A stretch of 50,122 nucleotides of DNA from positions 1-50,122 of the forward strand of contig JABXHQ010000097.1 of NCBI GenBank assembly GCA_013373545.1, read 5' to 3'. The DNA is from Gammaproteobacteria bacterium (GTDB taxonomy: Bacteria > Pseudomonadota > Gammaproteobacteria > Enterobacterales > Kangiellaceae). A program made the translations under genes and the position numbers. Position 1 is the stretch's first letter. Every line of letters begins with the position of its first letter. Shown piece after piece: positions 9,451 to 18,077 of this stretch. A model generated the notes under the pieces. It was not told the DNA's origin and did no database searches. It saw only the letters and a list, made by a program, of their open reading frames with translations.

Positions 9451-11337
9451 ATGACCAAACTCACTGACTCTGCAATCGACAATTATAATGTTCCATTATG
9501 GAGCGATGGTTTTTTTAACATTGATCAAGATGGTGATATCGTCTTGATGTCTCGGCATAAAGGCAATGATGTCAGCCATAAACTGCACAAGATTGTTGAT
9601 AAATTAAAACTCGAGGAAAAGCCGCTTCCGATACTGATTCGTTTTGGCAATATTTTACGCGACCGTCTCGACCAGATTGCGGACGCCTTTCAAGACGCAA
9701 TAAAAGAAGCACAATACAAAAATCGCTTTACCTGTGTCTACCCTATCAAAGTGAACCAACAGCGTGAAGTAGTTAACGAGTTAGTCCAACACGGTGGCGA
9801 TCGATTTGGTTTAGAAGCGGGTAGCAAGCCTGAGCTACTTGCGGTCCTTGGCACCGATATGCCACGCAACAGTGTGGTCGTGTGTAATGGTTACAAAGAT
9901 CGAGAATACTTACGCACTGCGCTAATTGGCCAAAAAATGGGACGGCGGGTTTACATCGTGGTGGAAAAACTTCATGAACTCGAGTTAGTGATTGAAGAAG
10001 CTCGAAAAATGAACGTTGAGCCCATGCTTGGTGTGCGCGTTCGAATGTATGCAATTAGCAAAGGCAATTGGCAAGACACCGGCGGGGAAAAATCTAAATT
10101 TGGGTTGTCACCTAGCCAACTGATTAAGTTGACCGAAATGCTCGCTGAGCACAACATGACCCACTGTTTACAGTTTCTACACTGCCACCTTGGCTCGCAA
10201 ATTTCTTCTATCACCGATATTCGCAAAGGCGTAAAAGAGTGTGCTCGATATTTTGTCGAACTCAAAAAAATGGGGCTACCGTTACAAGTCATTGACGTTG
10301 GCGGTGGCCTTGGTGTCGATTATGAAGGTACCCAGTCGCCGTCCTACTATTCGATCAATTACACCGTACAAGAATACGCAAACTCAATCGTTCAAACGAT
10401 TAGTGATGTTCTTGATCAACACGGGCTTACGCACCCAGAGATCATTACCGAATCAGGCCGTGCATTAACCGCACATCATGCTGTATTGGTGACCAATATG
10501 TTCGATCGGGAGAAAGCTCCAGGATTAAATGAACCTGAGCCGGTTAGCGCTGACGAAGCTAATGTATTGCAAAATCTTTGGCGTCATTATGAAGGCGCCA
10601 ATGAAGAAAATGCCAGTGAAGCTTTCCATTCAGGTGTCTTTTATTTGAATGAAGCCTTAATGCTTTACACACACGAAGCCTTGAGTCTTCAAGAGTGGGC
10701 GCGCGCAGAACAACTTTATTTCGCACTTTGCCGTAAAGTCTATCCATTGCTAAACCCTGAAATTCCCGGCAATGTGGATATTTTACGTGAGCTGGACACC
10801 AAGCTGGCCGATAAACTGTTCTGTAATTTTAGTTTATTCCAATCACTTCCTGATGCATGGGGAGTGGGTCAGATATTTCCAGTGATCCCGCTTCAAGGTT
10901 TAAATCAACCGCTTACCTATCGTGGAGTTATTAAAGATATAACCTGCGACTCTGATGGACGAATTGAACGCTACGTCAACGGAAATAAACTCGAAAGTAG
11001 TTTGCGTTTACCCGAAATTGATGACGCAGCACCGTTAGAACTTGGTGTGTTTATGGTAGGTGCTTATCAAGAAATATTAGGCGCCTTACACAATTTATTT
11101 GGTGATACCCATACCGTTCATGTCAATCTTGCTGCCGACGGCTCGATCGAAGAAGTCGAGCAAAACCCCGGCGACAGTGTGAGTGATGCTCTAGCGATTG
11201 TTCACTTTGATAGTCAAGAGTTGCAAAAGCGCTATCAAGACCAACTACAAGCCAGTGAGCTACCTGCTGAGGTTGTCGCACAGTATATGGAAGAGCTTAC
11301 CAATGGCCTCACAGGCTATACATATTTGGAAGATTAA
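9451..11337 (+). CDS. speA: biosynthetic arginine decarboxylase
   Basis: A PLP enzyme that decarboxylates arginine to agmatine, the first step of the agmatine route to putrescine. The length of 628 residues matches the biosynthetic SpeA family. The PLP lysine is K100 in the motif YPIKVNQQ. A glycine-rich phosphate-binding stretch (VIDVGGGLGVDYEG) and the TIM-barrel histidine region LHCHLGSQI are clear. The stop codon abuts the ATG of the next gene with no spacer, so the two are probably co-translated. No agmatinase (speB) is in the window. Confidence 0.96.
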   Translation: MTKLTDSAIDNYNVPLWSDGFFNIDQDGDIVLMSRHKGNDVSHKLHKIVDKLKLEEKPLPILIRFGNILRDRLDQIADAFQDAIKEAQYKNRFTCVYPIKVNQQREVVNELVQHGGDRFGLEAGSKPELLAVLGTDMPRNSVVVCNGYKDREYLRTALIGQKMGRRVYIVVEKLHELELVIEEARKMNVEPMLGVRVRMYAISKGNWQDTGGEKSKFGLSPSQLIKLTEMLAEHNMTHCLQFLHCHLGSQISSITDIRKGVKECARYFVELKKMGLPLQVIDVGGGLGVDYEGTQSPSYYSINYTVQEYANSIVQTISDVLDQHGLTHPEIITESGRALTAHHAVLVTNMFDREKAPGLNEPEPVSADEANVLQNLWRHYEGANEENASEAFHSGVFYLNEALMLYTHEALSLQEWARAEQLYFALCRKVYPLLNPEIPGNVDILRELDTKLADKLFCNFSLFQSLPDAWGVGQIFPVIPLQGLNQPLTYRGVIKDITCDSDGRIERYVNGNKLESSLRLPEIDDAAPLELGVFMVGAYQEILGALHNLFGDTHTVHVNLAADGSIEEVEQNPGDSVSDALAIVHFDSQELQKRYQDQLQASELPAEVVAQYMEELTNGLTGYTYLED

Positions 11338-11571
11338 ATGATGAAAGTTAAATTTGAAATCGACGCGACGCCGGAAGAGTGGCGTCGCTTTTTTGGAATG
11401 CCAGACGTCACGGAACTTCACGAACAGTTGCTTAATGACGCAAAAGAAAAAATCGCCAGCGGCGACTACGATGCTGTCGCAATGATGCAAAGTTTTATGC
11501 CAGAAGACCTTAAAAAAATGGCCGATATGCAAAAAAACTTTTGGGAAAATGTTTTTAATAAAAAATCGTAG
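11338..11571 (+). CDS. DUF6489-like hypothetical protein
   Basis: A 77-residue cytoplasmic protein with no membrane segment. The start MMKVKFEIDATPEEWRRFFG, a following predicted helix and the ending MQKNFWENVF resemble the small DUF6489 family as I recall it, whose function is unknown. It begins immediately after the speA stop and ends 9 bases before the acyltransferase start, so it sits within a three-gene operon. Confidence 0.8.
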   Translation: MMKVKFEIDATPEEWRRFFGMPDVTELHEQLLNDAKEKIASGDYDAVAMMQSFMPEDLKKMADMQKNFWENVFNKKS

Positions 11572-11580
11572 AGTTGCTCC

Positions 11581-12489
11581 ATGATGGATATTGTTCGCCC
11601 ACTTATTGGCGTTGTTGGGTTTATCTTTTTCGCCGTAAATATTGTTATCTTTATTATTCCAATTATTCTGCTATCGATGGTTAAATTAGTTCTGCCTTTT
11701 GCTTGGGCACGAAAATTTATTTCCGCTGCTTTAAACTGGTTTGCGACCGCATGGATAGGCGTGAATAGCTTTCTTGCTCATTTTCATGTTGATATAAAAG
11801 TTAGCTGGCCAGAGAACCTTAAATTATCGCGACGTGATTGGTATTTGGTTATGGCCAATCACCAGTCATGGGTTGATATTTATATTTTGCAGAATATTTT
11901 TAATCGAAAAATACCGTTTCTTAAATTTTTCTTAAAGCGCGAACTGATCTTTGTGCCGCTATTAGGAATTGCCTGGTGGGCACTTGATTTTCCATTTATG
12001 AAACGGCACTCGAAAGAGTATCTTAAGAAACATCCCGAGAAAAAAGGCCAAGACCTCGAGACCACCAAACGAGCTTGCGAGAAGTTTCAGCACATTCCGA
12101 TAAGTGTTATGAACTTTGTTGAAGGCACGCGCTTTACCGCGGCAAAATCAGCTCGTCAAAATAGTCCTTTCCCACACCTGCTTAAGCCTAAATCTGGCGG
12201 CGTCGGCACAGTACTATCGATTTTGGGCGAGAAAATGCAAAATGTGTTAGATGTGACAATTTACTACCCGCAGGGCATTCCTACCTTTTGGGACTTTCTA
12301 AGTGGACGCATTGAGCAAGTGCAAGTGGTGGTGCGCCAATTTGCAGTTAAGCCCGAAATCATCGGCGATATGACCAATGCGGATACGCGCATCCGTGTGC
12401 AAAGCTGGCTGAACCAAATTTGGCAAGAAAAGGAACAAACGATAGCGCGGCTTAGTGAACAACAAAAGGTTTCTAATTCCGCTAGTTAA
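11581..12489 (+). CDS. PlsC-type acyltransferase (YihG-like)
   Basis: A membrane-anchored acyltransferase of 302 residues. One or two N-terminal hydrophobic segments (about 5-40) precede the glycerolipid acyltransferase domain. The catalytic motif HQSWVD is at 94-99 and EGTR, which binds the glycerol phosphate, is at 181-184. The family transfers acyl chains to lysophosphatidate or related lysolipids. The close likeness to E. coli YihG is by architecture; the exact acceptor is uncertain. It is the third gene after speA. Confidence 0.87.
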   Translation: MMDIVRPLIGVVGFIFFAVNIVIFIIPIILLSMVKLVLPFAWARKFISAALNWFATAWIGVNSFLAHFHVDIKVSWPENLKLSRRDWYLVMANHQSWVDIYILQNIFNRKIPFLKFFLKRELIFVPLLGIAWWALDFPFMKRHSKEYLKKHPEKKGQDLETTKRACEKFQHIPISVMNFVEGTRFTAAKSARQNSPFPHLLKPKSGGVGTVLSILGEKMQNVLDVTIYYPQGIPTFWDFLSGRIEQVQVVVRQFAVKPEIIGDMTNADTRIRVQSWLNQIWQEKEQTIARLSEQQKVSNSAS

Positions 12490-12823
12490 AAGTTGGCTCA
12501 GATCGAGTGTATAGAGCGTCAGCGGTGAAAAACGTTGAGTTTTCATCGCTCTACGCTTAAATGTTATTAAAAAGGGCCCCTTATAGCTGTCGAGTTGGTC
12601 ATAATACCGCTATCTGAGTGTATTTTTCTTTATCGCGAAATTCTCTCATTCTAGTTAATATTTTTCTTTTATTTCATATAGTTAGACTATATTCATTGCA
12701 AGCAAGAAAAAAACAATTCAAAAATAAACCGTTTGTTTTGACTATTTTTTCAACTTTTATAGATATTTTCCTACTTTTCTTGTATTATGCCGCGCAAATT
12801 TTAAGCAGTATAGGAGAAACATA
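12490..12823 (+). other. AT-rich intergenic region with a hairpin
   Basis: This 334-base gap has no convincing gene. AGCGGTGAAAA (12521-12531) and TTTTCATCGCT (12540-12550) form an 11-bp stem with one G-T pair, possibly a terminator or processing hairpin for the speA operon; no T-run follows it. From about 12610 the DNA is strongly AT-rich. TTGACT (12738-12743) with TAGATA (12760-12765), 16 bases apart, is a weak promoter candidate for the next gene. Confidence 0.45.
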
Positions 12824-13567
12824 TTGGAACAAGCCAGCGTTGAAGTCCAATTACAAGTGTGGAAAGAACTTGCCATCAGTAAGCAAGTACTTATGCAAAC
12901 AGCCGCTACCGCTCTAGGGCTACCCGAAGAATACAGTACCGAAGAGTTAGAGGCCGCATTAAACAAAACCATTAACTTGGCTAATAATGCCGAAGCTGAA
13001 ATCAAAGCAGCTCAGGATAAAGCAGCGCAAGCCATTGCCGATATGCAGTCAAAGGTTGAGCTCGCCGAGAAAGCAACTAAAAATGCTTTAGCCGAGCGCG
13101 ACCAAGCCATCGCCGAGAAAGAAACCGCTGAACAGTCTATGGAAGCGAATCGTTCACAAACCGCCGATGAGCTAAAGAAAGCCAAAGCCCAACTGGCTGA
13201 AAAGCAGAAAGAAATTAAGCAAATCACTAAAGTGCTCGCCGACACGCCTGAAAATGTCGTCAAGAAGATGAAAGCACTTAAGAAAGAGAAAATGGATGAA
13301 GCCAAAGCGAAGAAAGCCGCTGAGGACCTCAACAAGAAACTCCGTAAAGATAAGCAAACTGCTGACAATACTGTAGCGGAGCAGAAAGAAGTGATTAAGT
13401 CGGCAATCGAGCTTATCACTGAATATCGCGAATTAAACAAATTAGCTAATGAGCAATATAACGAGCTCGCTAAATTGTCTGACGATAAAGACGCACTGAC
13501 CAAAATACCCGCGCTTAAAGACGACTTAATTGAGTTAGTTGAAAACGCCGGCGACAGTAAAAAGTAG
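12824..13567 (+). CDS. coiled-coil protein of unknown function
   Basis: A 247-residue hydrophilic protein, rich in Lys, Glu and Ala. Residues from about 45 to 200 read as a nearly uninterrupted heptad coiled coil. The N-terminus (about 1-40) is a separate helical part containing TALGLPEEYSTEELEAAL, and the C-terminus is acidic. The start is TTG at 12824, supported by AGGAG at 12812-12816 with 7 bases of spacing; there is no nearby in-frame ATG. No signal peptide or family is recognised. It stands alone between an AT-rich gap and a terminator-like hairpin, and its composition differs from its neighbours, so recent acquisition is possible. Confidence 0.75.
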   Translation: MEQASVEVQLQVWKELAISKQVLMQTAATALGLPEEYSTEELEAALNKTINLANNAEAEIKAAQDKAAQAIADMQSKVELAEKATKNALAERDQAIAEKETAEQSMEANRSQTADELKKAKAQLAEKQKEIKQITKVLADTPENVVKKMKALKKEKMDEAKAKKAAEDLNKKLRKDKQTADNTVAEQKEVIKSAIELITEYRELNKLANEQYNELAKLSDDKDALTKIPALKDDLIELVENAGDSKK

Positions 13568-13576
13568 CGACATCGT

Positions 13577-13620
13577 GGAACTCGCCATCGCGAGTTCCGC
13601 TCTTTCCTTCTCTTATTTTT
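13577..13620 (+). terminator. terminator-like hairpin after coiled-coil gene
   Basis: GGAACTCG (13577-13584) and CGAGTTCC (13591-13598) form a perfect 8-bp stem with a 6-base loop, 10 bases after the stop codon. A pyrimidine-rich run follows, ending in five T's near 13620. The T-tract is interrupted, so efficiency is uncertain. Confidence 0.55.
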
Positions 13621-13806
13621 AATCCTATTTCTAATATAAATCCTTGAATTTATTGTCTTTCGCTATTAATTCTTCTATTTTCACTCTTGACATTGCAATC
13701 TTGCGACTCAGTTAACATCGCATTCTTTTGGTAATATTCACACTGATATCTCAAATTCGAGCTTACGCTTCGAATCAACGTATATTGAATAACCAAGGGG
13801 ACATTT

Positions 13807-14697
13807 ATGACGTTAACCAAAAGCACAACCTTCGCAGCGACACTCATCGCTTCATCGTTGATTGTTGCCGGTTGCGATTCATCCACTAACGACACCGGAA
13901 CCCTTTCGCTAAGCATTACTGACGCACCGGTCGATAGCGCAACAGAAGTTGTTGTGGAGTTTACGGGAGTCGAGTTAAAGCCAGCTGACGGCCAATCCAT
14001 TAACATCGATTTTGATTCCGTTCGTCAAATAGACTTGCTCGCGTTGCAAAACGGTTTAAGCGAGCCACTACTCGACAATGAAGTGGTCAGTGCCGGCGCC
14101 TATCAATGGGTGCGCCTTAAAGTGAATGCCGATAATCAAGTGATGGACTCCTACATATCTTTCGAGAACGGAGAAACTCACTCGCTATATGTGCCCAGCG
14201 GCAGCCAATCAGGTCTCAAATTAAACAGCGGATTTAACGTAGCGGTTGGCCAAAGCGCCGACTTCACTATCGATTTTGACTTGCGCAAATCAGTAGTCGA
14301 TCCGACCTCCGCTCAAGTTGACTACATTCTTAAACCTTCGCTAAGAATTATCGATAATACTGAGATCGGTTCTATTGAGGGTACTGTGGCCAATGCGACC
14401 ATGGAACAAGCAAGCTGTGTTGATGGTGCTGTGGTTTACCTATTTTCCGGCTCGGATGTTACACCTGATGATTTAGGCAGCGCGAATGAGCCACTCAGTA
14501 GTGCTAATATCACTTATGATGAAACCAATAATATTTATCGCTATACCTTGGCGTTTTTAGCGCCAGGTGATTACAGTGTCGCGTTAACCTGCGAAGCGCA
14601 GTTAGATGATCCTGAAGTTGATGATGATATTAGTTTTATCAGCACGCTGAATGCCGCTGTCGCGAGTGATGAAGTGACCATTGTAAACTTTAATTAA
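13807..14697 (+). CDS. DUF4382 domain lipoprotein
   Basis: An exported lipoprotein of 296 residues. The signal peptide ends in the lipobox LIVAGC with Cys at residue 23. A DUF4382 domain follows, recognised by GTLSLSITDAPVDSATEVVV and by the segment in which a short loop leads to GAYQWVRLKV. The second half (about 195-296) looks like a carboxypeptidase-regulatory-like beta-sandwich with GSIEGTV and APGDYSVAL. DUF4382 proteins have no settled function; they are usually cell-envelope proteins. AAGGGG precedes the ATG by 7 bases. It stands alone. Confidence 0.85.
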   Translation: MTLTKSTTFAATLIASSLIVAGCDSSTNDTGTLSLSITDAPVDSATEVVVEFTGVELKPADGQSINIDFDSVRQIDLLALQNGLSEPLLDNEVVSAGAYQWVRLKVNADNQVMDSYISFENGETHSLYVPSGSQSGLKLNSGFNVAVGQSADFTIDFDLRKSVVDPTSAQVDYILKPSLRIIDNTEIGSIEGTVANATMEQASCVDGAVVYLFSGSDVTPDDLGSANEPLSSANITYDETNNIYRYTLAFLAPGDYSVALTCEAQLDDPEVDDDISFISTLNAAVASDEVTIVNFN

Positions 14698-14717
14698 CCA
14701 CCGCGGAATTTTCGCTT

Positions 14718-14743
14718 AAGCCAGCCTTAGTGCTGGCTTTTTT
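14718..14743 (+). terminator. rho-independent terminator after DUF4382 gene
   Basis: AAGCCAGC (14718-14725) pairs with GCTGGCTT (14732-14739) around a 6-base loop, followed by T's to 14743. The hairpin includes the 3' end of the convergent murI gene, so the two 3' ends interlock. The T-run serves the plus-strand transcript only. Confidence 0.75.
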
Positions 14744-15512
14744 CTAACCGCAATGGCTGCAGGGTAGCAGCAAAACGTTGCGCCATCGTCGCTGGATAAG
14801 CTTCTCCAGAGTAATACAGTCTAAACTCCGGCAACATCAGAGTTGGTGAATGTTCACTACTTTGCAGGATCGATTGCACACGCCGAGCAATTGCAGCGCC
14901 AGAGTCGACCCAAGTGATCTGTGGGAATGCCGCCGCAAGCTCTTCTCGAAACCATGGAAAATGGGTGCAGCCTAATACCACCACGTCAACGCCCTCTGCG
15001 GCAAAAGGGGCTGCAATCGAAAGTACTTGTTCAATATCATACTGATCGCCGTGTAACTTACGTTCAGCCAATTCAACCAGCGTTTGTGAAGCAACTTTGA
15101 TTACCCGACAGTCTGCAGCAAAAGTGCGAATTAATTGCTCGACATATTGGCCCCTTACCGTTGCTTCAGTTGCGAGCAAGCCAATCACCCGCGCTCGACT
15201 AGCCAATGCAGCGGGTTTGATCGCAGGCACCACACCGATAATCGGCACTGTAAACTTTGCCCGTAACCGATCCAACACTAAAGTGCTCGCTGAGTTACAC
15301 GCAATCACGATCGCTTGATAATCGCGAGTGTCACTCAGCGTAGAAATAATCTCGGTCAAACGCAAAAACAACGCTTGTTCCGTTTTCGTGCCATACGGAT
15401 AAAAGCCATTATCCGCAACGTAATCGATACTCACTTTGGGCAGTTGTTCAGTAATATTTGCGGCGACGGTTAAACCACCAACGCCAGAATCGAGTAACAA
15501 CAATCGACTCAC
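14727..15512 (-). CDS. murI: glutamate racemase
   Basis: A cytoplasmic enzyme that converts L-glutamate to D-glutamate for peptidoglycan. The two catalytic cysteines are in ACNSAST (C72) and GCTHFPWF (C182), and the substrate loop LLDSGVGGLTV opens the protein. At 261 residues it has the usual length. The start is GTG at 15512, overlapping the LysR stop as GTGA, with AAGGTGA about 7 bases upstream. Coupling to a LysR-type regulator gene is unusual for murI and may reflect chance operon formation. Confidence 0.95.
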   Translation of the reverse strand: MSRLLLLDSGVGGLTVAANITEQLPKVSIDYVADNGFYPYGTKTEQALFLRLTEIISTLSDTRDYQAIVIACNSASTLVLDRLRAKFTVPIIGVVPAIKPAALASRARVIGLLATEATVRGQYVEQLIRTFAADCRVIKVASQTLVELAERKLHGDQYDIEQVLSIAAPFAAEGVDVVVLGCTHFPWFREELAAAFPQITWVDSGAAIARRVQSILQSSEHSPTLMLPEFRLYYSGEAYPATMAQRFAATLQPLRLEKSQH

Positions 15513-16405
15513 CGCGGCTTCACCTTTTGTAAAAAGATCTCCATCATCAACTTAACACCCGGCCCGGCGCGATCGCCACGCGCATTAATAAGAAATAAAT
15601 TAAGTGTACGCCGCTGACCCTGCTGCAATGGCAGCGGAACAAATTCACCGGCTTCAATTTCAGATTGAATATAACCCGTTGGTAGCCAGGCATAACCCAT
15701 TTTACGCCGAATAATTTCGACCGATGTTGAAAAATGCGACACGGTTATACGTTGTTCAGAGCCTAACCAGCCAGCATCTTGCTGACGCTTTATACCGGAG
15801 TCACGCATTACCACTTGGCGGCACTGGGCTAAGTCCTCTAAAGATAATTCTCGGCCGAGTTGCACCAACGGATGATCGCGGTGAGCAACCGCTAGAAAAT
15901 CAATTGAATCAAGCTGTTCGCCAATAAATCCAGGCGGAACACGCGGTGCAATCACCAGATCAGCAGTTCCTTGGAATAACGCTTCATCCGTTCCAGACAA
16001 AGATGTCTCGAGAAACCGGATCCGCGTTGCCGCTTCACCCCGTTTGGCGAAAATGGCAATGGCATCGAGTACTTCAGAAACGGGATAAATCACATCAACG
16101 GCGATAACAATTTCCGATTCCCAGCCGCGCGCGACACATTCCGCCAACTGCTCAATACCATCCGCCTCTTGTAATAACTTCTTAGCTTTGCGCACCATAA
16201 CTTCGCCGAGATCAGTTAACTCAGCTTTCCGGCCATTCAGTTTTAGTACCTGCCCCCCTAAGTGTTCCTCTAGTCGCGAGATGGCATAGCTCACCGTTGA
16301 CTGGCTTTTGTTCAATAAGTCCGCGGCTTTGGCATAACTCCCCTCTTCTACCACAGCTACAAAAGCGGCCCATTGCTCTAAGGTTATTTTCGGGGTAGAC
16401 GACAC
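15509..16405 (-). CDS. LysR-family transcriptional regulator
   Basis: A DNA-binding regulator with an N-terminal winged helix-turn-helix (about residues 5-62; motif AADLLNKSQSTVSYAISRLEEHLG) and a C-terminal effector-binding domain (about 85-290). An ATG at 16423 exists, but a perfect AAGGAGG (16411-16417) lies inside that reading, 5 bases before GTG 16405. I therefore place the start at 16405, giving MSSTPKITLEQW and 298 residues. The gene is divergent from azoR-pirin, the usual arrangement for a LysR regulator and its target, and it reads through into murI. Confidence 0.9.
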   Translation of the reverse strand: MSSTPKITLEQWAAFVAVVEEGSYAKAADLLNKSQSTVSYAISRLEEHLGGQVLKLNGRKAELTDLGEVMVRKAKKLLQEADGIEQLAECVARGWESEIVIAVDVIYPVSEVLDAIAIFAKRGEAATRIRFLETSLSGTDEALFQGTADLVIAPRVPPGFIGEQLDSIDFLAVAHRDHPLVQLGRELSLEDLAQCRQVVMRDSGIKRQQDAGWLGSEQRITVSHFSTSVEIIRRKMGYAWLPTGYIQSEIEAGEFVPLPLQQGQRRTLNLFLINARGDRAGPGVKLMMEIFLQKVKPR

Positions 16406-16425
16406 AAAGGCCTCCTTATCCATTA

Positions 16426-16475
16426 AATAATTCGATTATATCAATCAAATTAAGCCAGTTAAAAATCGAATAATT
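16426..16475. promoter_or_regulatory. inverted repeat in lysR/azoR divergent region
   Basis: AATAATTCGAT (16426-16436) and ATCGAATAATT (16465-16475) are inverted copies with one mismatch, separated by 28 bases. A smaller palindrome, GATT-ATATC-AATC, overlaps the first arm. This is the size and position expected for a LysR-type regulator site, but binding is inferred. Confidence 0.45.
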
Positions 16476-16523
16476 CTATATATCATACCCCTATGTCAGT
16501 TACAAAGTATTAAAGGTAAAGCC

Positions 16524-17126
16524 ATGAACATTCTTCATATCGAATCCAGTATTTTTGCCAATGATGGCGTTTCTAGCCAATTAAGCCGCGCACTCATTGA
16601 ACAATTAACACAATCAAATCACCACAGCCAAGTCAAAAGTCGGCAATTGGGCGCGGAGTCTATTCCTCATTTTGATGGTCAAGTGTTAACAGCATTGTCC
16701 ACCGCGCCAGAGCAAAGAAGCGAGCAGCAGCAAGCGCTCGCAGACTTCGCTGATCAACAAATTGAAGCCGTCCAGTGGGCCGACATTTTGGTACTCGGAA
16801 TGCCAATGTATAATTTTGGTGTGCCTTCTGCGTTAAAAGCGTGGTTAGACTACTTGGCTCGCGCTGGCGTAACCTTTCGTTATACTGAGTCGGGTCCTGA
16901 AGGACTACTTAAAAATAAGACGGCTTACATCGTGACCACCCGCGGCGGCCGTTATAAGAATTCAGACGCCGACAGCCAAGTACCTTTTATTAAAACTTTC
17001 TTAGCGTTCTTAGGTATTGAAGATGTTCACATCATCTATGCCGAAGGTCTCAACCTCGGTGAGGGCGAACGTCAACAAGCAATTGACCAAGCCAAGAATG
17101 AAATAGCCACTATCGTAACCGCATAA
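16524..17126 (+). CDS. azoR: FMN-dependent NADH-azoreductase
   Basis: A cytoplasmic flavodoxin-fold quinone/azo reductase of 200 residues that transfers two electrons from NADH through FMN to quinones or azo compounds. Family motifs are ILHIESSIF at the start, the FMN loop MPMYNFGVPSALKAWLDYL, and TTRGG. Its likely physiological role is detoxification of quinones or other electrophiles. It is followed after 18 bases by a pirin gene and is divergent from the LysR regulator. A clear purine-rich site, AAAGGTAAAG, precedes the ATG. Confidence 0.92.
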   Translation: MNILHIESSIFANDGVSSQLSRALIEQLTQSNHHSQVKSRQLGAESIPHFDGQVLTALSTAPEQRSEQQQALADFADQQIEAVQWADILVLGMPMYNFGVPSALKAWLDYLARAGVTFRYTESGPEGLLKNKTAYIVTTRGGRYKNSDADSQVPFIKTFLAFLGIEDVHIIYAEGLNLGEGERQQAIDQAKNEIATIVTA

Positions 17127-17144
17127 AATGCGAAGGGAGGCGTT

Positions 17145-17984
17145 ATGTACCGTACAATTATTGAAATCATTAACGCGCAACATGCTTCTGATGGTGCCGG
17201 AGTAAAACTTAAACGAGCCATCGGAGGCCCGGCGCTACAAAAATTCGACCCGTTTTTAATGCTCGATGAATTTAAAAGTGATCAAAAAGACGACTACATA
17301 GCTGGCTTTCCAGCGCACCCACATCGTGGCTTTGAAACCGTCACTTATATGCTGGCCGGTAAAATGCAGCATCAAGATCATCTCGGCAATCAAGGTCTTC
17401 TGCAAGCCGGCGACGTTCAGTGGATGACCGCCGCGCGCGGCATCATTCACAGTGAAATGCCGCAACAAGAAGAAGGGCTAATGCACGGCTTTCAGCTGTG
17501 GCTCAATTTGCCAAGCAGCAACAAACTCGATGATCCTGAATATCAAGATATTGCTGCCGCAAAAATCCCACAGATTAAACATTCAAAGTTTACCGCTCGG
17601 GTTGTAGCCGGGACGTTGCGAATTGATCAAACGGCCACCAAAGGCTATATACAAAAGCGCGTGACTGAGCCGTTAATTGCCGATGTAATGATTACCGCTA
17701 ACGAAGCATTAGTTGTTCAAACCGAGCCTTCGCATCGTGTATACATTTATGCTTATGACGGAGAACTATCGATCGCGGAGCGCACCCTTAAACAACACCA
17801 GATAGCGGTTTTAGGTGAGGGCGACGAGATTAAAATAAACGCCAGTGCAGGCGCAAAATTTCTGTTGCTAAGCGGCAAACCACTAGGCGAACCAATTGCG
17901 CATTGGGGCCCTTTCGTGATGAATAATCACAATGAAATTGAGCAAGCCATCAATCAATATCGCGCCGGTACCCTAACCGATTAA
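17145..17984 (+). CDS. pirin family protein (possible quercetinase)
   Basis: A two-cupin cytoplasmic protein of 279 residues. The metal ligands of the N-terminal cupin are present: H58 and H60 in HPHRGFETVTY, and H102 and E104 in GIIHSEMP. Bacterial pirins have been shown in some cases to be quercetin dioxygenases and in others to act as redox-linked regulators, so the reaction here is open. GGGAGG lies 6 bases before the ATG. Pairing with azoR under one regulator suggests joint handling of aromatic or quinone compounds. Confidence 0.9.
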   Translation: MYRTIIEIINAQHASDGAGVKLKRAIGGPALQKFDPFLMLDEFKSDQKDDYIAGFPAHPHRGFETVTYMLAGKMQHQDHLGNQGLLQAGDVQWMTAARGIIHSEMPQQEEGLMHGFQLWLNLPSSNKLDDPEYQDIAAAKIPQIKHSKFTARVVAGTLRIDQTATKGYIQKRVTEPLIADVMITANEALVVQTEPSHRVYIYAYDGELSIAERTLKQHQIAVLGEGDEIKINASAGAKFLLLSGKPLGEPIAHWGPFVMNNHNEIEQAINQYRAGTLTD

Positions 17985-17997
17985 ACATTGGCAATAG

Positions 17998-18028
17998 GTT
18001 CCGCTTGCATTCGTGCCAGCGGAACTTT
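17998..18028 (+). terminator. terminator-like hairpin after pirin gene
   Basis: GTTCCGCT (17998-18005) and AGCGGAAC (18018-18025) form a perfect 8-bp stem with a 12-base loop, followed by only three T's. It lies between the pirin stop and the next start, supporting a late start for the next gene. Confidence 0.5.
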
Positions 18029-18077
18029 CCAACTTTATGGTGTTCTTAAAGCTAATCCCACTTTAAGGACCCCAAAT

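Noticed and set aside
12618-12917. A plus-strand frame rich in Phe, Leu and Ile
   Set aside because: It lies in the AT-rich leader and overlaps the coiled-coil gene; composition explains the frame and no ribosome-binding site is seen.
13012-13503. A 163-residue minus-strand frame opposite the coiled-coil gene
   Set aside because: It is the mirror of Ala/Lys/Glu codons and is rich in Ser and Leu, with no ribosome-binding site; the plus-strand coiled coil is the sensible reading.
16406-16423. The earlier ATG of the LysR gene
   Set aside because: A perfect AAGGAGG sits inside that extension, 5 bases before GTG 16405, so the later start is used.
17988-18077. N-terminal extension of the secreted protein at 18078
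   Set aside because: The extension spans a terminator-like hairpin and would bury the signal peptide; ATG 18078 has AAGGA at good spacing.
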